64,000 nt of DNA, from assembly GCF_000203815.1 (NCBI RefSeq), contig NW_004457715.1, positions 62,001 through 126,000 of the forward strand, read 5' to 3'. This stretch comes from Cavenderia fasciculata. Its lineage: Eukaryota > Evosea > Eumycetozoa > Acytosteliales > Cavenderiaceae. This document shows, one piece after another, positions 23,402-34,475 of the stretch; the first letter of the stretch is position 1; each line of letters starts with the position of its first letter. The notes beneath the pieces are model-generated. The model did no database searches. It had not been told where the DNA came from and saw only the letters and a list, made by a program, of their open reading frames with translations. A program made the position numbers and the translations under genes.

Positions 23402-23927
23402 TTAATCAAAATAATAAATAATAAATAATAAATAATCATAATAATAGTCAACACCAGTAAATAGTAATCAATCAAATCAAATTAAATTAAATTAATAATA
23501 ATAATAATAATAATTTCGTACATCTTGTCAAACACAGAATATCTATGGGTAATTTAAAAAAATACTATTCGTAACCCCCAAGAGTAAAAAACAATTCAAT
23601 GATTTAAAAGATGTATCGTACATGTATAGTATAGTAGTGATTGGATTAGCACCCACACCCACAAATCTAAATTGAAAAACAAATCAATTCCAGTCAATAT
23701 CAATTTTAAATCTAGATTACCACTCGAAAAAAAAGTGGATTATTGATAATAGATGGATAGATTAACTGAAGATTTTAATTAATTATTTAATTTGTATCTT
23801 ATTTATTTAGAGAGGAAAAAAAAAAAACAAGAAAATATTTAAATAGAGGAGGAACAGAACAAATTGGAATTATTTATTTACTATTTATTATTTTATTCAT
23901 ATTTTATTTTATTTATATTTTAAAGAA
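23402..23927. other. Intergenic DNA, promoter of the CAP-domain gene
   Basis: AAT repeats lie at about 23410-23435 and 23493-23513. The run from 23860 to 23925 is almost entirely A/T, ending AAAGAA before the ATG. No gene is seen. Confidence 0.5.
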
Positions 23928-24407
23928 ATGAAAATAATTATTTTAATAGTTTTAACAATTTTGTATTGTCAATTTACTTTTGGAGAGGAATTAAATAATT
24001 TAGTTCTAAAAGTAGATTTTAATATACAAAATCATTTAAAACTTGTCAATGATTTAAGAGCAGCCAAAAAAATACCACCTCTAAAACTATCAAAGTGTTT
24101 GGTACAAGTTGCTCAAAACCATGCCAATTACATGGCAAAATCGAATAAACTCACCAATGAAGATCCAGAAGGTGGAATGTTTGATCGTATTACAAAGGCC
24201 GGCCAAGAGGCGACAAATGTATCGACTGGAGTTGCATATGGCTCATACTCGGATGCTGGCACTGTCAATCAATTAAATTCTAGTCCATCCCGTGACAATA
24301 TGATATCCGAAACCTACACTCAATTTGGTGTTGGAATGAAGCAATCTTCTGATGGTACTCCATATTGGTGTCAATTCTATTCAAATGGTCAATGTCAAAC
24401 AAAATAA
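23928..24407 (+). CDS. Secreted CAP/SCP-domain protein (159 aa)
   Basis: This is a single exon. Residues 1-19 are a clear signal peptide (MKIIILIVLTILYCQFTFG). The rest fits a short CAP (SCP/PR-1, bacterial YkwD-like) domain: HLKLVNDLRAAKKIPPLKLS, then VQVAQNHANYMAKSNKL, then MFDRITKAGQEATNVSTGVA, and the C-terminal YTQFGVGMKQSSDGTPYWCQ. The conserved CAP1-type Gly-x-Gly is at FGVGM. Four cysteines could form disulfides. In other organisms CAP proteins are extracellular and some bind sterols or act as proteases; which applies here is unknown. It is convergent with the RNF123-like gene, with the stops only 39 bases apart. Confidence 0.85.
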   Translation: MKIIILIVLTILYCQFTFGEELNNLVLKVDFNIQNHLKLVNDLRAAKKIPPLKLSKCLVQVAQNHANYMAKSNKLTNEDPEGGMFDRITKAGQEATNVSTGVAYGSYSDAGTVNQLNSSPSRDNMISETYTQFGVGMKQSSDGTPYWCQFYSNGQCQTK

Positions 24408-24446
24408 ATCCATACCTAATTTAAATATATATTATTGTTGATGTGT

Positions 24447-27400
24447 TTATTCACCCAATTGATTATCCATTAAGGCTGCACTTAAATCTTCTGTAAATGA
24501 TACATTATGTTGTTGTTGTTGATTATTCACATCATTTTCTTCTTCTTCTACTTCTTGTTCTGCACCATTATTATTATTGTTATTATTATTATTTACATTA
24601 TCCTTTACATCTTTTTCTTTTTCTTCTTCTTTTCGAATTAATAATTCAATTCCATCTTTTACCTCCTGTTCTTCTTGTTCTTGTTTAACATTTTCATCTT
24701 TACCGTCTTCTAATTGTTCAGTTTTTAAAACATTGACATTGGTAATTTCTTTACGACAAAAGAAACAAGTCTTTTTGGTCAATAAATGTCTTGTAATACA
24801 ATGATGACATGAAGTATGTTTACAAGGTTCAAAGATTCTATTACAATCATAAACATAACAAATCAAACATATATTATTATCCATTGAATTACCAAGTTCC
24901 TAAAAATAAAAAAAATATTAATATTAATTTAATTTTTCTTTTTTTTCTTTTCTTTTTTTTCTTACATCATGAATAGAAGGAGAACGAGTAGGAGCAATTG
25001 GTTTTGAAAGAGTAGTAAACAATTCAACAAGGATAGTTTTTTGAATAGGGGAAACTCCACTATTGATTGCAATGGCCTTGATGATTGGTACAATCTCTGG
25101 TGGAACTCTTGTAAATGCATCTAAAAACGGTTGGTTGGATCCTTTGTAAAGATTATAGATTGGTTCCAACAATTGAACAAAGATTGCATAATAGGATGTA
25201 CCAGTTGAATTTGGATGTAATAATAATTTATCCATAATATAAGTAAGGAATTGACCAATGATCAACATTGAAGTTTGATTACCCAATATCAACTCTGAAA
25301 AGTTGGTACATAGATATTCAAAAACTTGGAGACGTATTTTAACCTCTACCTTTGATTCAATGTTTTCAGAGATATTTGAAAACATTGAATTTAATAATTT
25401 AAGTAATGAATTTGGATTCTCAATACATAATTTTTGAAATATTTTTGAAAAGTTTTTAAATTGTTTCTAAAAAATTAAAAATAATAAATAAATAAATCAA
25501 TCAATCAAATCTCTTTTTATATTTTATACTTACAGAAGTTAAAACTGTTAATATTGTTAGATCAGTATCTGAAAGTCTCATTAATAAACCTTGAACAAAA
25601 TATTCAAAGTCTGGATGATTTGTTAGGATTGAATAGAAGTTTGGTCTTCTTAAAAGTACCCAAATTAAATCTATTGATTGTTGTTTTGTTTCTAAAAAAA
25701 AATAAAAAATAAAAAGATTAATAAATAAATAAATTATTTCTTTTTTTTTTTTTTTTTTTTACCTCTATCAACAATTTGATCATGTTTTCTAAATAAAATG
25801 GTTAAAACTTGATTTGTAGTTTCCAAATTATAATTTGTAAATGCTTCCTTTTCATCCCAATCGATTAGATGACAGAATTCACAAAATATTGTCGATAGGT
25901 AATAGTCATACATAAATTCAAATACATGACTATCCAAAACCTTTATAAATAATGATGCTGTAAATGATACATGTCTCCATACTAATTGTGGATATACTGA
26001 CTAAAAATAGAATAGAATAATAATTAGTATGAAAATAATTAAGTTTCTTTTTTCTTTTTCTTTACCAATTCTAAAACTTCATTTTTAAAAAAATGAATTT
26101 TATGTTTATATTGTTCAACTTCTTCTCTTTTCTTTGTTAGATGAGCCAAATCAGTGATTGCATCAATAGCATTTGATTCCAAATAAAATAGGGTAAGATA
26201 GTTTTTGATTAAAGAGAATTGAGTGCAAAGACTAATTTGAAGAAGTGATGTTGCAATATTGTAGAGTTGTTGGTCTGTTGACATGATGGGTTCTAGACCA
26301 TTATTCTGTTGGTCATATTGATCAATGACAAAATTCTTTTTGAGAAAGGAATAGACTCCGCCAACACGTTGTCTATCGCAATTGTTCAAATAAAAGAATG
26401 ATTCTGGGAATTGTTGAACATTTGATTGAGCACTCACGAGCAATGGTTCAATGCACATCAATACGATATAGTAGAGATTGCTGAGTGTTGAAAAGTTTAA
26501 TTGTTCCGATATCGATCCACTTGCAATCTTTTTTGAATGTGAAAAATGATTGGAAACAATTCTTTCAAACCATTCCAACGTTAATTGATTCACACTCTTC
26601 CCATGTTTTTCAATAATCGTATCTTTTGATGATAATAATAATTTAACAATTCTATATTGAATTTGTCTTGATTGATTTTTTAATAATATATAATTCTAAA
26701 AAAGAAAAAAAAAGTATTAATAATTATAATTATATATATTTGTTTGTTTGTTTTTTCTATATTTACAGATTGTAATTGTTTTGAAGTTTTTTTATCATTT
26801 TTCTTTTTTAAAGTTAGGTATTCAAAGAAACAAACTTGTCTTTGATTTAATATACATTGAAGAATTTCATTGGATAGACGATTTGAAAAGATACTTTGTT
26901 GAGTGATTGGACTCGTCATTAATCTTTCAACAACTTTTAATACATTGATATTTCTTTTCAAATCCACCTGTGTCTTTAATAGATATGTTATTCTACTAAA
27001 TAATACTGATATAAATCTATTATATATTGATTGATCCTAAATTTTAAAATGAATAAATTAATAATTAAATAATTAATTATTTTTGATTTGACTTACAATA
27101 TTAAAAGTTTCAATTAAATTTAAGAATAAATCAATTGTTGATTGTTTATAATTTAAAATCAAATTCTCCAATACTGGATAAAAGAATGTACTAATTGTAT
27201 AAACATTTAAACTATCAATTAAATCGGTTAAAATTGGTGTTGCCAATAATATAAATTTTGATTCATTAAACTAAAAATAATTAATTAAATAAATATAGAT
27301 ATTAGTATTGAATACATATGTATCTACTATTTTCTCTTTGTTTAGATCTTACAAAAGTAGGAGATAAATCAATTAATTTTAATAGTTTTGCCAATATAAC

Positions 27401-28327
27401 ATTTTGATAGTATGTACGAGTAAAAGAGAGGATGGGGTATGTGATAAGAGGAGAGGCATCTTTGTATTGATTGACGTGTGGAAATGTACCATAGTTGGGA
27501 GAACATTTACCGTGTTGAAAGGATAGGACGGGGATGAAAAAGATAGAGTGTCCAGGTGGCGTCTTTAACATTGATGGTGTAAACGTTTGTTCTGAAAAGT
27601 AATGTCCCTTTGTAAAAGTGGTCATTCGACGTTGTTCAATATCCAACACACAAGTGACTACATCTCCACTTTGAACATACATTGATTTAGTCTTTTCAAA
27701 CAGTATAGAGACATAGGTGAGTGTTTGTGGTGTTTCTCCAGTACCTCCAACATTATCTGGATTATGGAATGCTACCCATCCAACCATAATCGGTGAATGT
27801 GATACGGTTACTTCAAACTGCCATACACCCCTTGCTTTTGGTGGTACCGGTATATTGCAATGAAATGTTGGTAGTCCTTCGATTTGGTGTGGGAATATAT
27901 CGGTGCCGTAGAACCGTTCGACAAAACTCTCTTTCTGAAGCAATTCAAAGTTGACGGGAAAGTGTTCAGCTAGATTAGCTCGATACCGCTGTTCAAACGT
28001 TGTGGTGGTCTCTGAGAATGGTGGTTGACCCGATGGATTGTTGTACAGCAACATTGCATGTAATGATTCATCGTCACCGTTCCCTAAACTACCCGAAGCT
28101 GTGTTACTACCATTGTTGTTGAAAGTAAGTAAGCTTTGAAACATTGATAGAATGGGATTGAATATTGATAAGGTGGTGCGATGATGACTATTCAAGTCTG
28201 CATTATCTCTTCGTATACGACTATTTGCACTATCTACATATTCCTCTACTTGAAGTGTAAAGTCTGAGAAATCTTTACTACACTCTACATTGTATCTAAT
28301 CGATTCTTTTCCTGATATCGATAACAT
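24447..28327 (-). CDS. RNF123: RNF123/KPC1-like E3 ubiquitin ligase (SPRY + RING, 1,132 aa)
   Basis: There are eight exons on the minus strand: 28327-27353, 27270-27097, 27036-26767, 26695-26066, 26000-25763, 25691-25534, 25466-24966 and 24899-24447. All are GT-AG and the frame is unbroken. The N-terminal exon carries a SPRY-like domain at about residues 150-290 (VWQFEVTVSHSPIMVGWVAF, then GDVVTCVLDIEQRRMTTFTKG). The middle is a long helical, Leu/Asn-rich region without known motifs. The last exon has a RING finger near residues 988-1030 (ICLICYVYDC, then PCKHTSCHHC, then CFFCRKEI), close to human RNF123 (CPICYAHPIS, PCGHKSCKAC, CFFCK). An acidic, Asn-rich tail follows the RING; human RNF123 has little after it. 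In mammals RNF123 is the catalytic subunit of the KPC ligase that ubiquitinates p27Kip1. The target in amoebae is unknown. Confidence 0.9.
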
Positions 28328-28744
28328 GTTGATTCGATTCTTATTCTTTCAAAGAGTAAGTCGTACTAATCCCCTCTTTTTTAGAAAACTATACAATTAA
28401 AACTAATAGGTTGTAAGATTATTCTAATCTCGGTTGATATATGTCATAAATTATATAAATATATAAATATTTGTATTATATTGTTTGTTGTAGAATAGAA
28501 TCCCGCCTCTAGTTCTTTGCAAAGCACAGATTTTCAGGTGCAAGTAGTTTTGAGTAAAAAAAAAAAAGAAAAATGAAATTAATTTGGGACCTGAGCTCAG
28601 TGTGATTAAAGCAGAAGGAACATCATTAAACCATTTATATTAATTAAAGATAAATAGAGACAGATAGATAGATAGAGATAGATATAGATAGAGATAGATA
28701 TAGATAGATAGAGAGATAGATAGATAAGTAACAAACAAAGGGAT
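28328..28744. promoter_or_regulatory. Divergent promoter region with GATA microsatellite
   Basis: These 417 bases separate the starts of the RNF123-like gene (leftward) and the AP-2 sigma gene (rightward). A GATAGATAGA-type repeat with GAGATA variants fills about 28659-28729. An A run lies at about 28557-28570. No RNA gene is recognised. Confidence 0.45.
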
Positions 28745-29403
28745 ATGGTATGATAACAAGATATGGTCTAGATGATGTGATGAATCATTGAAATAGTAAA
28801 CTAACATCACATGTCATTTATTCATGATTTACTACAACACCCCCACCTACAACTACAACTATGATACACACATATCATATGTACTACTAGATACACTATA
28901 TATTAATTCAAAATAGACAAGGAAAGACACGTTTGTCTAAATGGTATACACCTTATGAAGATGCAGAAAAGAGAAAACTATCAAATGAAATTCACAAGAT
29001 TGTAAACTCTAGAGAATCAAAATTCACAAACTTTGTAGAGGTATGATGATAATGACAATCAACATGTAATAGAATAGACCTATAGACTCACGACTGACAA
29101 ATATATATTTGATTTGAATTATTATAGTTTAGAACACACAAGATTGTATATAGAAGATACGCAGGTTTATTCTTTTGTATTTGTGTAGATCCCAATGAAA
29201 ATGAATTGTTTTGTTTGGAGGCTATTCATTTGTTTGTAGAGATTCTTGATGCCTACTTTGGCAATGTATGCGAGCTCGACCTTGTATTCAATTTTTATAA
29301 AGTATATGCTATTTTGGACGAAGTGTTTTTGGCAGGTGAATTGATGGAACCTTCCAAACAAGTGGTCTTACAAAGAATGGAATTCCTTGATAACCTTCCA
29401 TAA
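28745..29403 (+). CDS. AP2S1: AP-2 clathrin adaptor sigma subunit (142 aa)
   Basis: The exons are 28891-29040 and 29128-29403, plus a proposed first exon that is only the ATG (28745-28747, followed by GTATGA). The body reads [60 protein letters not shown] and [19 protein letters not shown], matching human AP2S1 almost residue by residue. The resulting length, 142 aa, equals the human protein. There is no ATG in frame in the second exon before IHYIL, and an acceptor (TACTACTAG) sits exactly there. Human AP2S1 also has a first coding exon that holds little more than the start codon. The protein is the small core subunit that binds dileucine cargo signals in endocytosis. An alternative ATG|GT pair at 28763 is possible. 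Confidence 0.92.
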
Positions 29404-29621
29404 ATAATCAATAACAACAACAACAAAAATAATTATTTTTAATCCAACCCTATGACTACGATCCTCCCCTTACCTTACCTCTCCATTATAAATAGTATTT
29501 ATTAACCCTCTCCTCCTCCTCCATTAACACCTCTCAATCTTGATAGACAACAAAACATATAGCTCCCCTTTATCTCCCAAGCCGACATATCCAAAATGTA
29601 ATAATAATAATAATCATAATC

Positions 29622-29652
<31 letters not shown>

Positions 29653-29745
29653 TCAATTGTCAACAAATTTATAAACCTTTAAAAATAATAATAATAATAA
29701 TAATAATGTATTAAATATAATGGATAGATAGAACCAATACCAATA
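29404..29745. other. Intergenic AT-rich DNA with AAT repeats
   Basis: This is the 3' flank shared by two convergent genes. (AAT)n tracts lie at about 29600-29650 and 29685-29706. Nothing else is seen. Confidence 0.5.
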
Positions 29746-31756
29746 TTACAAATGGTTTACAATTTTGGTCGAAAGATTGAATTTTAGTTTTGGAGGTGTA
29801 TTTCCAGATCCAAAACAAAGATAAATTGGTTGATATTGATATTGATGATCATCACCACCATTGTCTTTCATCTGTTGTTCTATTTGTTGATGAATGATCC
29901 CACCATAAAGTGATTTACCAAGTATTAATACATTTCTATTTTCTGGATCTAATCGACGAATATCAACTTGGAAATTAATATCATTCCCAAATATAACTAG
30001 TTGATCTATATTTGATTGATTGATTAGGTGGTCAAATCTAAATATCCAACGATCATTTACCTGGCGGTTAATGTATATTGATAGTTTAATAAGAGTTGAT
30101 GGGAATATTAAACCATCACCATCATCTCTGCCAATTATATGTATCTTTGTATTGTGGTTTGTTGTTGTAGAGACACGGTATTTGAATTCAGTGATTGATT
30201 GTGGAATTGGTTGTTTGTAGGGTTGTTCTAATAGACTATAATCAATGTGTTTCAGAGTGGAAGGATAGATAAATTGAAGAGGTGGAGGTTTGATGGATTG
30301 GTTTTGGTGAATCCATTTAAACTCTTGTAAGTTGTTTGGTAGAGTGATCGTTGGCAGTGAATCATTACTGACTTGAAAGTCCTTGATTACTAGTTTTTTG
30401 ATCGAGTTTGGTAGTTTGTCGAATTGTGATACATTGTAACCTGTCAAAGTGAGCGACTCGACATTGTCTGGGATTGGCTGCTTTTCATTGGGGTTTGCAC
30501 TTTGAGGGTTCATGTGGAGTTCAAGTGTTTTTACACTCGATGGTATAAATCCAACTGGTAAATTTGAATTTATCTTGATTGATAGTATCGTCAATCGTTG
30601 AGGTAGACTGAAGTGGTGGAGACTAAAGATTGATGTATAATTAAAATAATTGGTCAATGATGTCAGTGTTGGTGGAAAGAAGCCCGTCTTTATAAAATGA
30701 AGAGGTTGACCAAGATTCTTGAATGTTGTAAGGTTTGGAGGTAGTCTTATGCACGATGCTCTTAAATCTAGGTGTATGTTAAGTACCAGGTTTTCTAGTT
30801 TGACGAGACCGTTGAGATTCAACTCACAAGTATCATTATTCAGGTCGGGATCGAGAATTTCAAGGTAGAGATGTACCAAATGTACGAGTGGTCGAAAGTA
30901 GGTCGGTGATGATGGTATATCTTCCATTTCAGTCTTTAGATAGGTTAAACTCTTTGGTAGTGTACAGTATTTGGTATCTTCCTTATCAGCAATAGAGTAT
31001 GTCCTCAACCAAGTGAGAGAGGTGAGTGTGTCTAGTCCAAGTCGACGGGGTTCTATATAAAAATTAGAGCCCATGTAAAGGTCCAACCTTTCAAGACCTG
31101 CTGGTAGTATCTTGTTGGGAAAGTTCTGACTTTCGATCAACAAGGTCAACGACCTTAATGAATCGGGGAGCCCATTACACTTTTCTATTGCTTCTTGTGT
31201 TTCATAGTGTATGGTTAAATGGTTGAGTAGAGGTGGGAATCTAAAGTCGGCTGGTAATGGTTTTCTGATTGGTTGGTGAAGGGTCAATGAAGTGGTTGAT
31301 TGAGGTATACCTAATGATAGTTCCATACTATCATCCTTGTATTCTTCTAATACTATTGCCGTTGCAATGATATTATTACTATCATCACGACCATGACTAT
31401 TCCTCTTGTTGTTGTTGTTTATAATACTTTTTTTTATCACGTATAATCATTGTATCTGAAAATGTATTTGTAAACATTTTCTTGAATGACTTTAGATGAT
31501 AACATTTCTTTGAGTAATAAGCATTGATGTTGTTGATGTAATGATTACTTTTAGGATTTTTGTATTCAATATGTTTAAATGATAGATGATAGTTGACAGC
31601 AGCAGAAGGAGTAGTAAAGTTGAATAATCTTTTACAAGATAACAACAAACACACCAAATCTACATTATCATCTACATAGTTGATTATTTTTAATAATAGT
31701 ATAGTTGGTATCTTTTTAATATAATCTTCTTCTTCTTCCCCTCCTCCACTTTGCAT
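29746..31756 (-). CDS. F-box-like/FNIP-like repeat protein, family copy A; one-base frame break
   Basis: The N-terminal frame (31756 down to about 31400) has the F-box-like module IKKIPTILLLKIINYVDDNV with LVCLLLSCKRLFNF, then the family motif KCYHLKSFKKMFTNTFSDTM. The C-terminal frame (ending 29746) has about twelve FNIP-like units, each built on P-x-S/N-L-x-x-L (IPSSVKTLELHM, LPNSIKKLVIKDF). It closes with the family end VDIRRLDPENRNVLILGKSL and SGNTPPKLKFNL. The frames switch at a run of eight A's (31428-31435 on the plus strand), where one base too many would explain the break. Either the gene is a young pseudogene or the assembly is wrong. Intact relatives B, D, F and G lie nearby. An adaptor role in a ubiquitin ligase is inferred only from the F-box-like start. 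Confidence 0.75.
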
Positions 31757-31997
31757 TATTTTCTAATTTTTAATAAAAGTAAAAAAAAAATAATAAAAGA
31801 GGTGAAGTACATCATTATCACAACTCTTACTTTTTGCAAAAAGAGATAATAATAATAATAATTGAACTTCAATCAATACATTAATACTCTAATCCGATGA
31901 TTTTCTTGAAAATTTTAAATATCTTTTTTGTCATAGCAACTCATCACAGACAGAATGCATTGAACAATTAAATAGAATATTTATTTATTTATTTTAG

Positions 31998-34466
31998 ATG
32001 AAAGAAATAATAATAACATCAGTATTAAAGAATAAATACTTATTATATCATATACTATCAAATATAAAGAGATGTTATGGAGAGACGGTCGTGTTTTATG
32101 ATCGAGAGGTCGCACTGTACCGATCACGAAGATTAACGTCTATCTACAAGTACAACGAGATACACCGTATCGAGTGGATGATCACCAATCGCTACTTGGG
32201 ACTACTCAAAGAAAAGGTTCAACGAAACGAGTTTCTGTCGGTACGATCACTCGAGGTAGACACGATCATCACTGCTGCCACGGCGTTTGTGCGTGACCTC
32301 GACACGTACAAGTATATCCTGTACCGATGCTCAAAGCAAAAGATTGACAAGCACTGTCAAGAGATGATGTATCTGGCCACCAAGAATGCCAATCTAGACA
32401 TTCTCAAGCATCTCTGTGACTCGGTGTTTGACCTGACCATGAACCGACTCAAACATAACCCCGCCCCTGAAGACCTCGGCTTTATCAAACACATCTATGC
32501 ATGTGCCATGGAATCGGGCTCGAAACGAACCTTTTCCTTTGTCTACAACCGTCTCAGTTACCCGACCTGTAACACTGAGAGTGTACGTCGCTCGAGTATC
32601 TCCAACGAGATGATCGAACATGTTCTTGAAACCAATGCAAGACTATTACAACGTGTATTTTTAAAGAGCTACTATTACAGAATGTTAGTTGCAAACATTT
32701 CCCAACAACACCTCGAAAAGCATTGTCTATTATACGATCAAGACCAATTTCAAGAATTCATTTATTACATTTCCAAAAAATCTTTTAATGAAGATGAAAT
32801 CATTTTAACTGGAAAAGAGAATAGTAGTAGTAATAATAGTATTGATGATTGGAGACGTACTGGTGGTGATTCAATTCAATTATCCTCAAATCAAAATAAT
32901 AATAATAATCAAAATAATAATCAAAATAATAATATATTTTCAAGTCAACTTATATTAGAAACAATAGATAGAATTGAATTTATATTTGATCAATATTATG
33001 AATACAAGGATGAAAAACAAAAAGAAATATTTAAAAAGTTGAAATCATATTGTGAAGATCAATTTGATTATTTAGATGCAACACAAAAAAAGATTATATT
33101 ATTTTCAGAGATTTTACAATTTATTGGTGGAAATGGAGTTAATTTGGCCAAACATATGTTGCAATGGAGTTTCAATCAACAAGAATCAACAACTAAAATG
33201 TTGCAACATGTTATAAACAAGTTTGGTTATGCATGTGTATTCAAGAATGGATCAGAATCACAAGTTCAAGAGACTATTGACCAAATCGACAAGTCATACT
33301 TGGAGAATAATCAATACAGATGGTGGGTTGATTGTTATTGTATTGCAACTGGTCATTTGTCGGTACTGCAATTTTTACAAAAACAAAATACTTTGTTTAA
33401 ATCACAACATCAATTTCAAACATTGTATGACACATCGATGCAAGAATGTTTAAATTATAGTTTGGAGAATCAGAGATTGGATGCCATTTCATTTTTATTG
33501 GCCAACAAGTTAAAACCTACCAGTCCACAACTTCAAAAGGCACTAGAAAAGAATAATATTAAATTGGTCAAATTGCTTTATGAAAACAACAAAAAAGCAA
33601 TCACTGGTGGTAAATTCTTATTGTCAGTGTGGGACAAGGAGAGCATCGCGTTTTACGATAAAATACTAGCATCATCCAATTCAACAACCAATAGTAAACG
33701 AGGTGACAAACGTCTCTATCTAACACCATCTCTATTGAAACAAGATAATTTGGAAATGTTTATTCATTTGTTAGAGGCATTGGGTAGTGGTGAATCAGAC
33801 GCTAGAATTAAAGAGGTTTTCGATGCAGTTCAATCAGCAACACCAACTCGAATCGAAAAATATTGTAGAGATTATTATTTAAAAAACCAATTACATCTTC
33901 AGAGACCAATCAATATTGGTAATCTACTGGTCAATGGTCATTTTGATTTTATTAAACAACTACAAGACCTAAATCTCCCTCTAACGTTTACATTTACGTC
34001 ATTGATTGGTAAAATAGGTGATGTTGGATGGATTCCAATCCTCACCAAATATTCTGCCATTTCTGATTGGCCTAGAGATGTATTGGCATCGGCCATTCAA
34101 TCTGGTCGTCTTGAAATGGCAAAATATGTTGTCAAATATCTCTCGGAACAAGGTAAAAAGGTTCAATTGACTCTATCTCACTCTAGTTATCCATCTTTGG
34201 GTCACAATGGAACCATCGACTTTAGTATACCTTATTATCTGGTTCACTTTGAAGACTATCAAATGGCTGAATGGCTATTGTGGAATGTCCCTCTTTTACC
34301 CTCTGATGACACACCAGAACAATTATCCAAATTTCAAGATGCTTTCCAAAACGAACAAAATCAAGAAATCTATATCAATTATTATTTCCTATCAAATGAT
34401 ACAAAATTATTGATAAATAATTATTTACAACAAAAATTATCAAATCAATTTAAATTAAACATTTAA
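31998..34466 (+). CDS. Large ankyrin-related helical repeat protein (822 aa)
   Basis: This is a single exon starting at ATG 31998. The N-terminus (ITSVLKNKYLLYHILSNIKR) has the F/L-x-x-x-Y-L-x-Y-x-I pattern shared with the two ankyrin-type genes at 49.5-56.2 kb, where it likewise precedes an alpha-helical repeat region. Internal units such as NANLDILKHLCDSV, SGRLEMAKYVVKYL and NGHFDFIKQLQDLNLP resemble degenerate ankyrin helices. An Asn/Gln insertion sits near residues 295-312. No enzyme motif, signal peptide or membrane segment is seen. The first 600 bases are much richer in GC-ending codons than the rest. The stop is nine bases from the stop of the convergent copy B. It belongs to a large dictyostelid class of orphan repeat proteins. 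Confidence 0.85.
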   Translation: MKEIIITSVLKNKYLLYHILSNIKRCYGETVVFYDREVALYRSRRLTSIYKYNEIHRIEWMITNRYLGLLKEKVQRNEFLSVRSLEVDTIITAATAFVRDLDTYKYILYRCSKQKIDKHCQEMMYLATKNANLDILKHLCDSVFDLTMNRLKHNPAPEDLGFIKHIYACAMESGSKRTFSFVYNRLSYPTCNTESVRRSSISNEMIEHVLETNARLLQRVFLKSYYYRMLVANISQQHLEKHCLLYDQDQFQEFIYYISKKSFNEDEIILTGKENSSSNNSIDDWRRTGGDSIQLSSNQNNNNNQNNNQNNNIFSSQLILETIDRIEFIFDQYYEYKDEKQKEIFKKLKSYCEDQFDYLDATQKKIILFSEILQFIGGNGVNLAKHMLQWSFNQQESTTKMLQHVINKFGYACVFKNGSESQVQETIDQIDKSYLENNQYRWWVDCYCIATGHLSVLQFLQKQNTLFKSQHQFQTLYDTSMQECLNYSLENQRLDAISFLLANKLKPTSPQLQKALEKNNIKLVKLLYENNKKAITGGKFLLSVWDKESIAFYDKILASSNSTTNSKRGDKRLYLTPSLLKQDNLEMFIHLLEALGSGESDARIKEVFDAVQSATPTRIEKYCRDYYLKNQLHLQRPINIGNLLVNGHFDFIKQLQDLNLPLTFTFTSLIGKIGDVGWIPILTKYSAISDWPRDVLASAIQSGRLEMAKYVVKYLSEQGKKVQLTLSHSSYPSLGHNGTIDFSIPYYLVHFEDYQMAEWLLWNVPLLPSDDTPEQLSKFQDAFQNEQNQEIYINYYFLSNDTKLLINNYLQQKLSNQFKLNI

Positions 34467-34475
34467 TAAATTAAA

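Noticed and set aside
28659-28729. GATA tract as a possible CRISPR-like or satellite array
   Set aside because: It is a simple tetranucleotide microsatellite without spacers. Similar tracts occur across the window.
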